From positions 1-64,000 of the forward strand of contig JALHOZ010000013.1 in assembly GCA_022842725.1 (NCBI GenBank): a stretch of 64,000 nucleotides of DNA, in the 5' to 3' direction. This document shows, piece after piece, positions 42,771-56,200 of the stretch (positions within the stretch are counted from its first letter, which is position 1; every line of letters begins with the position of its first letter). A program made the translations under genes and the position numbers. The notes beneath the pieces were generated by a model, which saw only the letters and a program-made list of their open reading frames with translations, was not told where the DNA came from and made no database searches. The DNA comes from Saprospiraceae bacterium. Lineage in GTDB: Bacteria; Bacteroidota; Bacteroidia; Chitinophagales; Saprospiraceae.

Positions 42771-42870
42771 ACTCAACTGATGATTTTAATCTCAAGGAAA
42801 GGATTTAATAAGGAAAAAGCACCACGATAGATATATTCAGAAACCATTTTTCATAAAAAGGATAAAGAAA

Positions 42871-42899
42871 TGCCTCCAACTTTTTGGAGGCTTTTCTTT
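42871..42899 (+). terminator. Terminator 100 bp after the MerR gene
   Basis: GCCTCCAA-cttt-TTGGAGGC followed by TTTTCTTT. Confidence 0.8.
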
Positions 42900-42937
42900 A
42901 TGCAACAGTCAAATCCCAATGAGTATTTACTTCTTTC

Positions 42938-42994
42938 GGCTATGGCTTCAATCACTTTTATCGGTGTCTTGAAGCCATAGCCTTTATATTTTTG
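42938..42994 (+). terminator. Second strong hairpin with T-rich tail
   Basis: GGCTATGGCTTCAA and TTGAAGCCATAGCC are exact 14-bp complements around a 17-nt loop, followed by TTTATATTTTTG. It lies 39 nt after the previous terminator. It could end a separate short transcript or back up the first terminator. Confidence 0.65.
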
Positions 42995-43581
42995 TGTCTA
43001 ACTTTATCAGAAAAAAATCGGTAATTGGATGAAGATCTCCTTCTAAAAACCAAAATATAAACACGTACCAGGTCAAACAATGGAGGTTTTGCGTTTGTAG
43101 ACAAAAGAAGAGCCGGGTGATGAACGATATTAGTCTGGGAATAATAGAAAAACATGGTTCATCATACGCCGGCCATCTTCTGTCGATACCGTAAACCTAA
43201 TAAGAGAATTTTGTATGGCAATACATTCTTTAATGACTGCCTGTGATAAACATCATCATTTCATAAAACCATCAATGATAAATTGGATGGCTGACAAATA
43301 AAGTGACATAAACAAAAACAATCATGATGAATACATCGATCCAAAAATTTTTATTTACGTTTGATTCTATTTGTCTGTCGTGAATCATTTTTTAATCACT
43401 TTTGATATTACAAAGGTCGGACATTCTGTAATGCCCGACATCATTGAATTCACCGATTTTTTATTACAGGGTAAACACTTAATTTTGAATAGGGAAATTA
43501 CCTTATCTTTGTATCGTACATAATCATCAATTTTGTACCTTTAATATTCATTTTATTTTTATTACAATATATAATATACAT
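42995..43581. other. 587-bp intergenic region without recognisable gene
   Basis: No frame has convincing coding character (42958..43155 minus is not supported). A candidate -7 box for the response regulator lies at its right end. Nothing else recognised. Confidence 0.5.
43504..43511 (+). promoter_or_regulatory. -7 box TATCTTTG of the response-regulator gene
   Basis: Perfect consensus. TTTTG at 43483-43487 is 16 nt upstream, shorter than the usual 19-21 nt. The leader would be about 65 nt. Confidence 0.5.
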
Positions 43582-44229
43582 ATGATCAAGATTCTGATCG
43601 CTGATGACCATACCATGTTTGTAGATGGCATTGAATCCATACTGACTTCCGAGCCTGAATTTAAAATTATAGGCAGATGTTATACAGGTCCTGATGTATT
43701 AACATTTGTTCAAAAAGAAGAACCCGATATTTTGTTGCTTGATGTCAACCTGCCCGGAAAAAACGGCATTGACGTATGTAAAGAACTGGCAGTGTTAAAG
43801 CCAGCTATTAAAGTTTTGGCCATTTCAATGTTTAATGAAGAAAGTTTTGTTTCAGAAATATTAAACAACGGAGCGAAAGGATATATCTTAAAAAACACCG
43901 GACGCGACGAACTTTTTAAAGCTATCCGAACCGTAAGTAAAGGAGATTCGTATTTTTCAAAAGAGGTGACCGAAACCATTATGAAAGGTCTGATGAATCA
44001 ACGGAAAGCTTCATCCAAAACCAATACATCTATTCCAAAACTATCCCGTAGAGAAAAGGAAGTGCTTAAATTAATAGCACAGGAGTTTACCACTCAGGAA
44101 ATAGCTGACAATCTTTTTATCAGTCTGAAAACGGTAGAATCTCATCGCAGCAGTCTTTTGTCCAAACTGAACGCCAGAAACAGCGTTGGTCTGGTGAGGA
44201 TCGCCTTAGAAAATGACTTATTGGTCTGA
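43582..44229 (+). CDS. NarL/FixJ-type response regulator (215 aa)
   Basis: The receiver domain (1-120) has the acidic pair in LIADDHTMF, phospho-acceptor Asp at about 54 in ILLLDVNLPGKNG, Ser/Thr switch in LAISMF and Lys in GYILKNTG. The C-terminal LuxR-type HTH (about 150-215) reads LSRREKEVLKLIAQEFTTQEIADNLFISLKTVESHRSSL. All key residues are intact, so it should respond to phosphorylation. No histidine kinase is adjacent, so its partner is elsewhere. It ends 13 nt from the 3' end of the giant gene, transcribed towards it. Confidence 0.93.
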   Translation: MIKILIADDHTMFVDGIESILTSEPEFKIIGRCYTGPDVLTFVQKEEPDILLLDVNLPGKNGIDVCKELAVLKPAIKVLAISMFNEESFVSEILNNGAKGYILKNTGRDELFKAIRTVSKGDSYFSKEVTETIMKGLMNQRKASSKTNTSIPKLSRREKEVLKLIAQEFTTQEIADNLFISLKTVESHRSSLLSKLNARNSVGLVRIALENDLLV

Positions 44230-44242
44230 TGTTTTGTCGCCT

Positions 44243-47200
44243 TTATCTTGAAGGTGGCAGCTGATGTATTATACCATTAAAATTCGATAAATAATTGGTA
44301 TTCAGCGGATGGAATAAAATCTGATAAAACAAATAATTTTTATCATCATCCGGATTGTCATATTTTATTTTTCCGTTCATATTATAATCTCCCTGAAAAT
44401 ATCCGTAACTAAAATTAAAGTTGACTACAAAATTTACATTTAACGGAGTAAAAAGAACTTCTGAAAACAACATATTCTGATCATCATCCGGATTGACAAA
44501 CTTAAGCTTCCCATTCCCATCAAAATCACCTGCCCATAATGCCATATAACCCTGTACCACATCTCTTTTCTGGGCGAGACCGGTATAGTCGTAGCCATCC
44601 TGGAGTGATGTTCCGTAATCAAAAACAGGTGTTAAAACGTTGGTAAAATCCATAAGTGGTCTGGTAGAAACTTTTTTGGACATCACTCCGAAATGATTTC
44701 TGTGCCTTAATACTATATAACAGGAATCAAGACGGATACCCGGAAATTCGACATCTGAAATACCATCCAAATCCACTACATCACCGTCTCTCTGAATCAG
44801 ACATGACCGGGTGGCCAATACCTCCGTTGAATCCCGAAGGTTTCTCAATTCTAAAAACACCCAATCCACAATCGCATTGTGATCCGACACAGCAAAAACA
44901 ATCTCCGGTTGCGGAATATTTCTCAGATTTGTCATAGCTCCTGCTCCTACATGTCTGAAGTTTGATGTGATATCAAAATAAGTCATCGGATACGAATATG
45001 GATCATTGGCCGGAAGATAATTTAATCCATCAAAAGGTTGAACTCTTAAATTATCTCTCATTAGTGGTCTGCTATCCGGTCCTCTGGCATTTCCGTTTTC
45101 AAGAAGAGAGCTTTCCAAATAAGCACGTACTTTTATCCTTAGATTTTCAAGTACCAAAATATGAGCGGTAGCTTTGACACAAACACCTTCGGAGTCACAA
45201 ATTTCATAAATTATATCCACCGGCCCTGTAAAATTGGCATCAGGTGTAAAACTCAGTAACCCATTGGGCGTGATATAATAGGCTCCTTGTGGAATCAGTA
45301 CCGGAGACAGGGAAGTTCCTGCAGCATTGGCTAAAAAAGCACGGTTTTCAGGACTTATATCATTAGAAAAAAGACCGGCTTCTGTCAGGTTTTCGTTTTT
45401 ATTGATAAAAAAGAAATCATCAGAAGCTGAAAGGGACTTTCCGGCGTCCGTATCTTTAATTACAACCACCCATCTGGCTATTCTGCAATTTAAAGGATCA
45501 TTATCGGCACAAATGCGGTAAATGACAGTGTCTGTCCCAATAAAACCGTTGTTCGGTATATATTCCATAAGCTGATCCGGTCTGAAAGTAGCTGTGCCGT
45601 GTAATGGTGGAATAAATATTTCTACAAGGTCTGGGTTGAGCAAACAGGTTGTCGAATTTATACAACGGTCATTATCAAGAACCGGTAAAACTACCGTTGT
45701 ATTTTTGTAGGTAGTCGCAAGATCAAGATTCGGAACTAAACAATGGTTCATCTTGTTGGGATCCACTACCGAAACGGTTAATGCAAATTGAGGACAATTG
45801 GTTACCATGGTCGGCAAACAAACCTGAATCATGTATCTGTACTGTCCTGGTAAATTTCCTTTGAAGGAATACCTGCCGTCTGAAAAAATTTGTAGCTGAT
45901 CAACACTGCCATCCGGTTTTGAAACGAGGACCGGTTGAACACCGTAATGTGTACCAAGAGGTAAAAGATCGTTGGTATTTAAGTTACCCTGAACGAGAAC
46001 CGATACATTGGTTACGTTAAAATCAGGATTCACACAATTAGAAATCAGAACGGAGTCACCGGTATACTGAGTCATACAGCCGGTTTCTGTTTCAATAAAA
46101 TAAAAGCCAACTTTTCCGGGAGCGAGTCCTGTTACTTTTCCGGAAGGGTTTACTGTGGCTTTAAGAACGTTGGCACTATGCCAAACTCCGGAGACATTGG
46201 ACTGAAGCTGAGTAGAATATCCGATACAAATGGAAGAAGACCCTGTCAGTGACAATACAGCTTCAGGATGAACGGTTAATAACGGAGATAAAACAGATTG
46301 GCAACCGGAAGATTGGCTGACATAATAAAACTGAACATTTCCGGGCTGTACACCAGTTATGGTTCCTTCATTTGTGATGGTAGCGACATTTGTATTGGTT
46401 GAAAACCATGTTCCTCCACCTGAAGGAATCATTGTTGTCTGGTCACCCATACAAATCCCGGTAGCTCCGTTTAAACTGATAAAAGGCGCAGCCAAAACAC
46501 TGATATTGATATTTGGAGTTGCGGTACATCCTGTAGCCCCATCCGTAAATCTTAATCTGGCAGTACCCTGATTTATTCCGGTGACCAAACCTGTAGAATT
46601 TACAGAAGCAATCATCGGATCCAGCGAAGTCCAGGTACCTCCCGTGGAAGGTATCACCTGAGTAGAACTTCCCATACAGATTATTGACTCACCGGATACT
46701 GCTGTCACCGGCCTTGGATTGACAGTTACCTGATTGACAAAGTCTACACTACATCCTGTTGAAAATTGAGTAAATCTGAAATTAGCGATCCCCGCTGTAA
46801 GACCATTAACCTGTCCATTTACATTTATTCCGGCAACCGATGGTGTAAGAGATATCCATACACCTCCTGATGTAGGTGTCAGATTGGTATTTTGGCCAAC
46901 ACAAAGAGTTGAAGGTCCGTTTAATGTAACTTGCGGCACCTCATAAACTGTAAATAAATCCGTTGAATCAGAACGACAACCTGTCAACAGGTCTGTAAAA
47001 ACAAACTTTGTATTACCTGCCTGTAGTCCTGTGATGAGTCCTGCATTATTGACAGAAGCAATAGATGGTCTGGAAGACTCCCATATTCCTCCGGACAATG
47101 GCAACACCTGTGATTGGGATTGTTGGCACACAGACATTGATCCTGAGAAAAAAGTTTGTGGTTTGTCATGTACGGTCAACCAGGAAGTTGGTTCGGAGAT

Positions 47201-50200
47201 ACAACCTGCATCAGATGTAAAAACAAATCTGGCAAATCCTCCGGTCAGTGCGGTGACCATACCATTTGAATTTACGGATGCTATATCAGGCTGTAGGGAA
47301 ACCCAACTTCCTCCTGTCGAAGGATATAGTTGTGTGGTTCCGCCTTCACAAATAACATCACCATCATCATATCCGGTGATTACATTTTCTTCTACAATAA
47401 CAGAATCAGTTGGCAAGGAAACACATCCGGAACCATCTTCGATAAATATAAATCTGGCAGTTCCCTGCTGATGAGTCGATACCAATCCGTTATTATTAAC
47501 TGTTGCCACCAAAGGATTTGTTGACAACCACGAACCTCCTGATGATGGAAATAAATTGGTTGTTCCTCCCTCACAAATTGAGTTTTGTCCGGCAACATAA
47601 GCTATAGGATACGCGTAAATGGTTACACTTTGTGTTGGATAAGACATACATCCTGTAATAGTATCCAATTTTGTAAAACTGACTGTTCCGGGAGCCAAAG
47701 CAACAACCAAACCATTTTCATCCACAGATGCAATAGCCGGATCTGATGAATACCATACACCCTGAACAGAGGATACCACCGAAGAAGAATCACCCAAACA
47801 AAGAATAGAAGGTCCGGACAAGGATGCAGATGGCAAGTCCCTGACCGTCACCGGCAAAGAATTTCCAATAAAACACTGAACGGCAAAACTTGTAAAACTG
47901 AAAGTCGCCGTTCCCGGCTGAAGTCCTGTCACGATTCCGGAAGGAGATATATTGGCAATATGGGGTTGGTTACTCACCCAAAGTCCACCTGAACCCGGTG
48001 TGAGTTGTGTGGTTTGTCCGATACATATATGATCCGGACCTAAAATATTTATTTCTATAGAATCATTAACGATGATCCACGATGATGTGTCTGATAAACA
48101 ACCGGTTTCAATCAGGGTAAATAAAAATCTGGCAGCGCCTTCTGTAATACCGGTTATGGTACCATCATTTTGTATGGTAGCTATCTCAGGATTGAGACTT
48201 GTCCATTCTCCTCCTACAGAAGGAAGCAGATTTGTGGTGGTTCCTATACAAATCTGATCATTTCCGTTCAGATTAATGGCCGGAATATCAAAAACTGTGA
48301 TTGAAACCGACCCCATACTCACACATCCCACGTCATTAGTAAACGTAAGTAAAGAAACCCCGGGTTGGAGTCCGGTCACCAGGCCATTCTGATCTACAGA
48401 AACCAAACCAGGATTGCTGCTGGTCCAAACCCCGTTTTCAGAAGGTACAAGTTGGAGCGTTTGATTTTTACATAATTGATTTGTTCCGGAATAAGTTATC
48501 GGAGTTGGTTCATGGACGGTAAAAAGATCTGATGAATCAGAAGAACAACCTGTCGTTTCACTGGTATAAATAAACCTTGTTGTTCCTTCAGCAAGAGCAG
48601 TAATCGTTCCATTCTGAGTGATTGTTGCAACCAAAGGGTTGGTGCTGGTCCAGGTTCCTCCAGAGAAAGGTTGAATGTATGATAGAGTTCCTGCACAATT
48701 GGTTCGGGTTCCTATCCAGGTAGTAACGGGTTTGGGATTTACCAAAATATGGGCCGATGTCACAACCGAACAACCATCATTATTGGTTACTGTCACGCTA
48801 AATGTTTCAGAAGGAACATCAGGAAAAACAGTTATCAAAGAAGACGTTGAATTTTGAGCATTCGCGCCCCATAAAAAAGAAGCTGCTGCATTGGCTGTTA
48901 CAAAAAGAGTGGTTGAATCTCCTTCACAAATCGTTGACTGAAATCCTGTTATGACAGGTTCAAATCTTTGATAAACCAATCCTGAAGCCTCTGCAGTACA
49001 TCCTTTATTATCTGTCACCGAAACAAAATATTCTCCGTTTACGGTTATAAAAACATCTTTGGTATTTCCTGTGAATCCTCCCGGTCCGCTCCAAAGATAC
49101 GAATAAGAAGGTGTACCTCCCTGTACAATTGCCCCTAACTGAGCGTTATCTCTCAAACAAACACTGCCATAAAAGTCAATGGTTACTTCAGGTCTGTTGA
49201 AAACCAAAATTTCAACGGGATTGACATTTGCACACCCTGTGGTAGTATCTGTATAGGTAAGATAGGTTGTGCCTGCACTTATTCCGGTAACCAAACCCTG
49301 ATCATTAACTTGTGCAATCATTGGATTGTCACTTGTCCACATACCGCTTGATGTTGGACCCACCAAAGTAACAGATTCTTCACAAACTGAAGCTTCTCCA
49401 ATCAATTCTGTTACAGGCAGTGCATGAACCGTCAAAATAGGTGATGGTTCAGACTGGCAACCCGTCAGATAATTTACAAAAGAAAAAGTAGCCGTTCCAG
49501 CCTGATATGTCACTACATTACCATTAAACGAAATGGCCGCTACTGCCGGATTTGAACTCATCCAAAAACCACCTGTTGACGGAATCAATGAGGTTGTTTC
49601 GCCCTCACAAAGGACGGTATCACCGTCAAATCCGATGGTAGGTTTGGGTTGAATAATTAATTCATGATGAGCCTGAAATAAACATTCCTGGTTTTGGTAA
49701 AAATAAGATAAGGTCACAGTACCTGCACTCAAAGCATTAACAATACCTGAATTATTAATTTTAGCTAAGGTAGTATCTGAACTCGTCCAATACCCACCCT
49801 GAACATTAGGTGTCAGAATGACATTAGAACCAATACATGTTTGACCCGGCCCTGAAATGGTTAAAATCATACTACCGGTCACCGTTATATCCTGCGTTGC
49901 TTCGGACGAACAACCTGTGGAGCTGCTTGTGAAAATAAAATTTGCCGTTCCGGAACTCAAACCTAAAATCAGTCCTTCCTGATTTATGGATGCAACGGTA
50001 GGGTTTGAACTTACCCATGTTCCGCCTGAATTAGGAAATGCCTGTGAATAATTGGTTTCACAAATAATTACAGGACCAAAAATGGTTGCTATTGGCAAAT
50101 CAAAAACGGTAATCACTCCGGAAGTATCTGAAGCACATAAATTGTTGTTTGAAACAAATATAAACCTAGCTTCCCCACCTGCTAAAGCTGTGACGATTCC

Positions 50201-53200
50201 GTTATTTTCAATGGTTGCAATATTCGGGTTCAAACTAAACCATTGGCCGGAATTCTCCGGCAAAAACCGGGTTGTATCTTCGGCACAAATAAATGAAGGA
50301 CCCGTCAATTCCGTTTCCGGTTTTTCTAAAACAGAAATTTCAATTTGAGGAACAGCGGTACAACCAAGATCATTTGTCACGGTCACCTGATATATTGATG
50401 CCGGAAAATCAGGAAAAACAGTAACTCCGGCGGTGGTAGCATTATTGGCATTATTATCCCATTGATAAGCGATAGCTGTCGGGCTGTTGACAACCAATTG
50501 AACCGGTATTCCCTCACAAACCTGCGTATTTAAAGATGCGACTAACGGTTCGTACGCCTGATAGATAAATCCTTGAGTTACTGCAGTACAACCTGCAGCA
50601 TCTGTAATCGTAAGGTAGTAATTTCCATTTTCACTTATTGTAATGGTTTGTGTATTCCAGGACATAGCTCCGGGACCATTCCATAAATAGGAATACGGAG
50701 GTAATCCACTAATTGCTACCGCTGAAATTTCTTTTTGTGGCTCAAGACATACCGATCCATTATATTGTATGTCAGCAACCAAACCACTACCTATAGCGGT
50801 TGATATCTGAGCACTATCTTTACATCCAAAACTATTAGTAACAGTAACAGAATAGTCTCCGGAATTACTGACAAACAGAGTAGGTGATGTAGCACCTGTA
50901 TTCCATAAATAGATAACACCTCCGGTTGCTTCCAGAACACCCACACCGCCCGTACAAAATATCGGCTGCCCTTCTATATCTGCCACAGGATTCGGATCGA
51001 CAAAAAAGTTGATGGTATTGCTGCAACCATCAGAAGTTCTGGTATAGGTCAATACTGCAGAACCTGCCATCAGAGATGTAACAAAACCATTATGATCAAC
51101 TGAAATAAATTGAGGTTCACTACTTTCCCAATGTCCTCCTGAAGCCGGCGATAATTGAGCGGTTTCACCCATACAGACCGTATTATCTCCTCCAAGTATC
51201 GGACTTTGAGGAATAGAGTCAATAAATGTAGATAATGAATTTGTGGCACTACATCCATTTTCATCGACCACATTAAAATCATACCATTGATCAATCGCAA
51301 GATTCTGAACAGAAACAGACGTACCAGTACCGGAAAATTGAACATTCCCGGGCATTCTGACAAGAGTCCAATTGCCGGTTGATGGCAGATTCTCTAAAAA
51401 CACGGTTCCTGTCGGCAAATAACATGTAGGTTGTACTACCCCAATTAAAGCAGGTGTTTGTGGCAATTCTTTTACTTCTATGAGTTTGGTGTTTTGGCAG
51501 CCATCAGCTGATCTGGTATAGGTAACGGTAATTATACCCGGTTCTATACCGGAGATTACGCCTTCATTTGTTATGGTCGCAACGGATACATCAGAGCTCA
51601 CCCAAATACCTCCTGTTGAAGGTAACAATTGGGTTTCAGCATTTTTACATACCAAAGAATCTCCTAAAGGCAGAGGATTGGAAGGGATTGCCTCAATATA
51701 GAGACTACCGGAAACATCTGACGAACATTCTGTTTGACTTATTATCGTAAAGGAATAATGAGTATCCGGAGTCAAATCAGTCACCAGATGAGATTGTCCA
51801 CTTCCAGATATCACCCGGCCTCCCGGTTGGATACTAATAGTCCAGGCACCAGGTCTGGGAAGATTACTGAGGAGAATACTTCCTGTAGGTTCAATACAGG
51901 TTGGTTGAATCACTACACCTAAAAATGGTGCAGGAGGGTTTGCATTTACCGTAATCAACCTTTGCGCGTCGCATCCATCGGAATCACGGACGTATGTAAG
52001 GACTGTGATTCCCGGTGCAATTCCCTGTATAAATCCGGCAGAAGTTATCGTAGCGATCGCTGTATTGGCTGATGTCCAGGTGCCTCCTGAAGCCGGATAG
52101 ACTGATGCTGTCGACCCCATACATACGTCATCATCTCCGGATAAAACCGGATCTGCAGGAATACCCTGTATAACAACTTCTTCACTCTGAACGGAAGAAC
52201 AATTATTCACATCAGATACCCAAAAAGTGTAGGTAGTTGAAATTGGCAGATTCTGAATTAAAATATTTGGTCCTGACCCCTGGTACGTTACATTTCCGGG
52301 CATTCTGACAATGGCCCAGGGACCAAATTCAGGCAAACCTTCTAATAAAACACTTCCTGAAGGAACGAGACAGGTAGGTTGAGTGACTGAACTGACAACG
52401 GGTGACAATGGGTTTTCATGTACTGTAATGGTCATGGTACTATCACATCCGTCTGATGTCCGGGTATATGTCAGTTCAACGTCTCCCCCTGAAATTCCAG
52501 TCACCAATCCACCGGAATTAACCAAAGCTATTCCGGGATCTGAACTGATCCAGACACCATTTGTAGATGGAGAAAGCGAGGTTGTATTTCCCACACAAAC
52601 TTCGGTATGCCCGGAGATTTCAGGATTAAACGGAATACTTCCTATAATAGCATTTGCTGACAATCCCGAACTGCATAAAAACTGGCTCGAGACCGAAAAC
52701 CGGTAAATTCCTTCCGGTAACAATCCCGACCACAGATAAGATAAACCAGAACCAATGATTGTGTCTCCATCGGGATAGCTGGTAAGTTTCCAATTGCCGG
52801 ATGGTGGCAAGTTACTCAGAAGTACACTTCCAAAAGGATTTGTACAGGTTGGATTTGTAGTAGTTCCGATAAAAGGAACATTTGGTACAGACCGAACCTG
52901 AAATGGTTTTGACGATCTGCAACCATCTGACGTGCGGGTATAGGTTAATGTAACCAATCCCAATCCAACGCCTAAAACAGAACCTGAGTCATTAATCGTA
53001 GCAATGGTAAGGTTTGAAGAAGCCCATGTTCCGGAATGATCGGGATATACCTGTGCATTTTCTCCAAAACAGATTTCATCATCACCGCTTAAAACCGGAT
53101 CTGGTGGTATCGGATCAATCGTTATATCTGACGAAACCGGTGAAGCACATAAAAAACTATTTCTTACTACAAAAGAATATGTTTCGTCCGGAGGAAGACC

Positions 53201-56200
53201 TGTAACTGTATAAATGGATCCTGAACCAGTAATCTGACTGTTGCCAGGAAGGGTTGTCAATGTCCAGTTGCCGGTTGAAGGCAAACCGTTTAACTTTATC
53301 TGACCGGTTGGTAAAATACATGTGGGTTGGATCACTTCACCTGTCAGAGGTGCATCAGGATTAGGAAATACAGTTAATGATATTGAATTCTGACAACCGT
53401 CTGACAACCTTACATAAGTAAATGTCACCGTACCGGGAGCTATTGCGGTCACCTCTCCGGCATGATTAATAGTAGCTACAGATGTGTTGCTACTTGACCA
53501 GGTGCCACCTGAATTGGGCAGAAAATTGGTTGTTGCACCTGTACAGACTGAAGGAGGCCCGGACAATACCGGATTGGCAGGCATACCGTTAATAATGGCA
53601 TTAGCAGACACATTTGAAGTACAAAAGTCTCCGTTTATCAATCTAAACGTGTAAGAAGATTCTATCGGTAAACCATTTATGATCATATTGGTCCCGCTCC
53701 CTTGATAAGGAATAGCATTCGGAAAGCGCAAAATTGTCCAGAATCCTGTATTTGGAAGACCTGATAATTCTATACTGCCTGTAGGTAAATAACAGGTGGG
53801 TTGAATAATATTTTCTATGACGGGTGCGACCGGATTAGCAAAAACTGTATACAACATCAAGTTGTCGCAGCCGTCTGTAGTTTTTGTATAAGTAAGTGTT
53901 GTAGTTCCCGGATTTATTGCAGATACAACTCCTTGATTGGTAATTGAGGCAACAGTAGGGTTACTACTTGTCCATACACCAGCTGTTCCCGGGTCAACAT
54001 AGGTTGTGGTACCTACACAGGTTTCTGTTATTCCTCCGATCGGAGGATCAGCAGGCAAAGGCCCAATCGCAGCCGATGCAGATAAAGAAGAAGAGCAATT
54101 ATTCTGATTGATTACCCTAAATCTGTATGATGTTGAATGTGGCAGGCCTGTGACCGTAAAAGATGTTCCGCTCCCTGAAAATGTAGGACCTGAAGGAGAT
54201 CGGGTTATCGTCCATGTTCCCGTTGATGGAAGTCCGTTTAAAACAATACTTCCTGTCGGAGGAACACACAAAGGTTGTGTCACAGTTCCGATTAATGGGG
54301 ATGTTGGCAGCGGATTAACGGTAGCTGTGCCTGAAGCTGTAGCAGAACATCCTCTTGAATCTGTCACTGTTACCGTATAAAGACCTGACATAGCGACAGA
54401 AGCGCTACTTCGGGAAACTACAGAAGCAGTAGAAGAGAAAGTGCCGGGACCTCTCCAATTATAGGTAAATGTTGGCGTACCATTATTCACGAAAGGGGTA
54501 ATCACTAAGGTAGTACCTACGCAAACAGCAGGTGCATTGACGGTCACCACGGGACTTGGATTAACATTAACCGTAACAGTTGCCGTTTTGGTGCAACCCA
54601 GATCATCTGTGACTGTCACAGTATACGTAGTAGTGGAAGAAGGCGATACAGTTTTTGTTGCTCCCGTACCCAATCCGTCACTCCATGTATAGGTAAAAGG
54701 CGCAATACCATTTGTACCCAAAGCAGAAATACTAACTGAATTTCCGGAACAAATGGTTCCACCTGTCGTGGATACATTGATTTGACAACAACGCAAATAA
54801 TTTCCTGTTACTTTTCCGTCAACATAATTTTCATTTGCAAAAGTCAATGCTGTTACTAACTGACTGGCTGTGAAAGTTGAACCACAACCACCAATTAAAT
54901 TATTGGCCTCTGTCAATAACTGACCTACCGTCAATCTGTACAGAGGTCCGGAAGCTATTCTCAGATTAATAAGATTTTCATCAGATTCACCAAAATCCGG
55001 GTCGTATAGATCAAAACCTGCACTTAGTGTTAGCGCTATCAGTTGTCCTGTAAATACGTTATTGATACAGGAAGGGTCCACCATAATACCAGGAGGTAAT
55101 AATGACGTATTTCCACCGCACGGCAAATAATCTTCTACTGCAGATGATGAAGTCAACCTGATTTTGTTGGTGCATCCTATTTCCAGTCCGCCAGGAAATG
55201 CAGCAGCAAAATTTGCGTCCCTGTATGCGCCCGGATTATCACCATTAGCCCGGGTTCCCCAACCGCCTTGGGTTTGTGTTCTGAAACCTGAACAATCTGA
55301 AGGGTGACCTACAGAAAATTCAGGCTGATTGATTACCCTGCATGATTTTGAGTCTGTGATGGTGACAGAATATAATCCGTTTGGTAATCCTGAAATATCT
55401 TCCGTAGTAGCTGAATTTGACCAAAGATAAGAATACGGAGGTGTACCATCTGTTGCGGTCAGATTGATAGTTCCGTTACTACCATTAAATGTTGATACGT
55501 CTGTAATGGTTACTGAATACAAAGGTCTTGGATTGACAACGGCTGAAATACTGTCGATACCGACACACCCTCTTGCATCCGTAATCGTAATATAATATAA
55601 ACCTGTCATAGATAAAAAAGCTCCCGTACGCATCACATGTTGGTTTGTGGCACTGAATCCGTTAGGACCACTCCATTGGTACATATAACCAGGCAATCCT
55701 GTTTGAGGTGTATTATAAATTATTAAGGTACTGTCCTGACACACTTCAGGTGCAACCAATAGGGTCTCCGGTAAAGGTCGGACGGTAAAGGTTAATACGG
55801 ACGCACAACCATCCTGATCTCTTGAATAAGACAATAATACGGTTCCTTCGCCGGTTGCGTCGACCAGACCCTCGTCTGTTATCGTGGCTACCAATGGATT
55901 TGAACTGGTCCAATTCCCACCGCTGTTTGGAAAAACCTGAGTTTGTAATCCTTCACAAATTTCAGCATTTCCAACAAGTACAGGGTCATCAGGAATTGAA
56001 GAAATCACAGCGTCTGCAGAAGATACTGACAAACAATTGTATTGATTAACAACTGAAAAGGTATATGTTTCCCCCGGTGGCAATCCGGTAATCAGGGTAG
56101 AAACTCCTGAATCCATGTACAGGGTGGCTCCCGGATTTCTGCTGATGACCCAATCGCCGTCTGATGGCAGCGCAATCAATTCGACACTACCGGTTGGCAC

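Noticed and set aside
42958-43155. 65-aa minus-strand ORF after the MerR gene
   Set aside because: Overlaps a terminator hairpin and has no recognisable sequence features.
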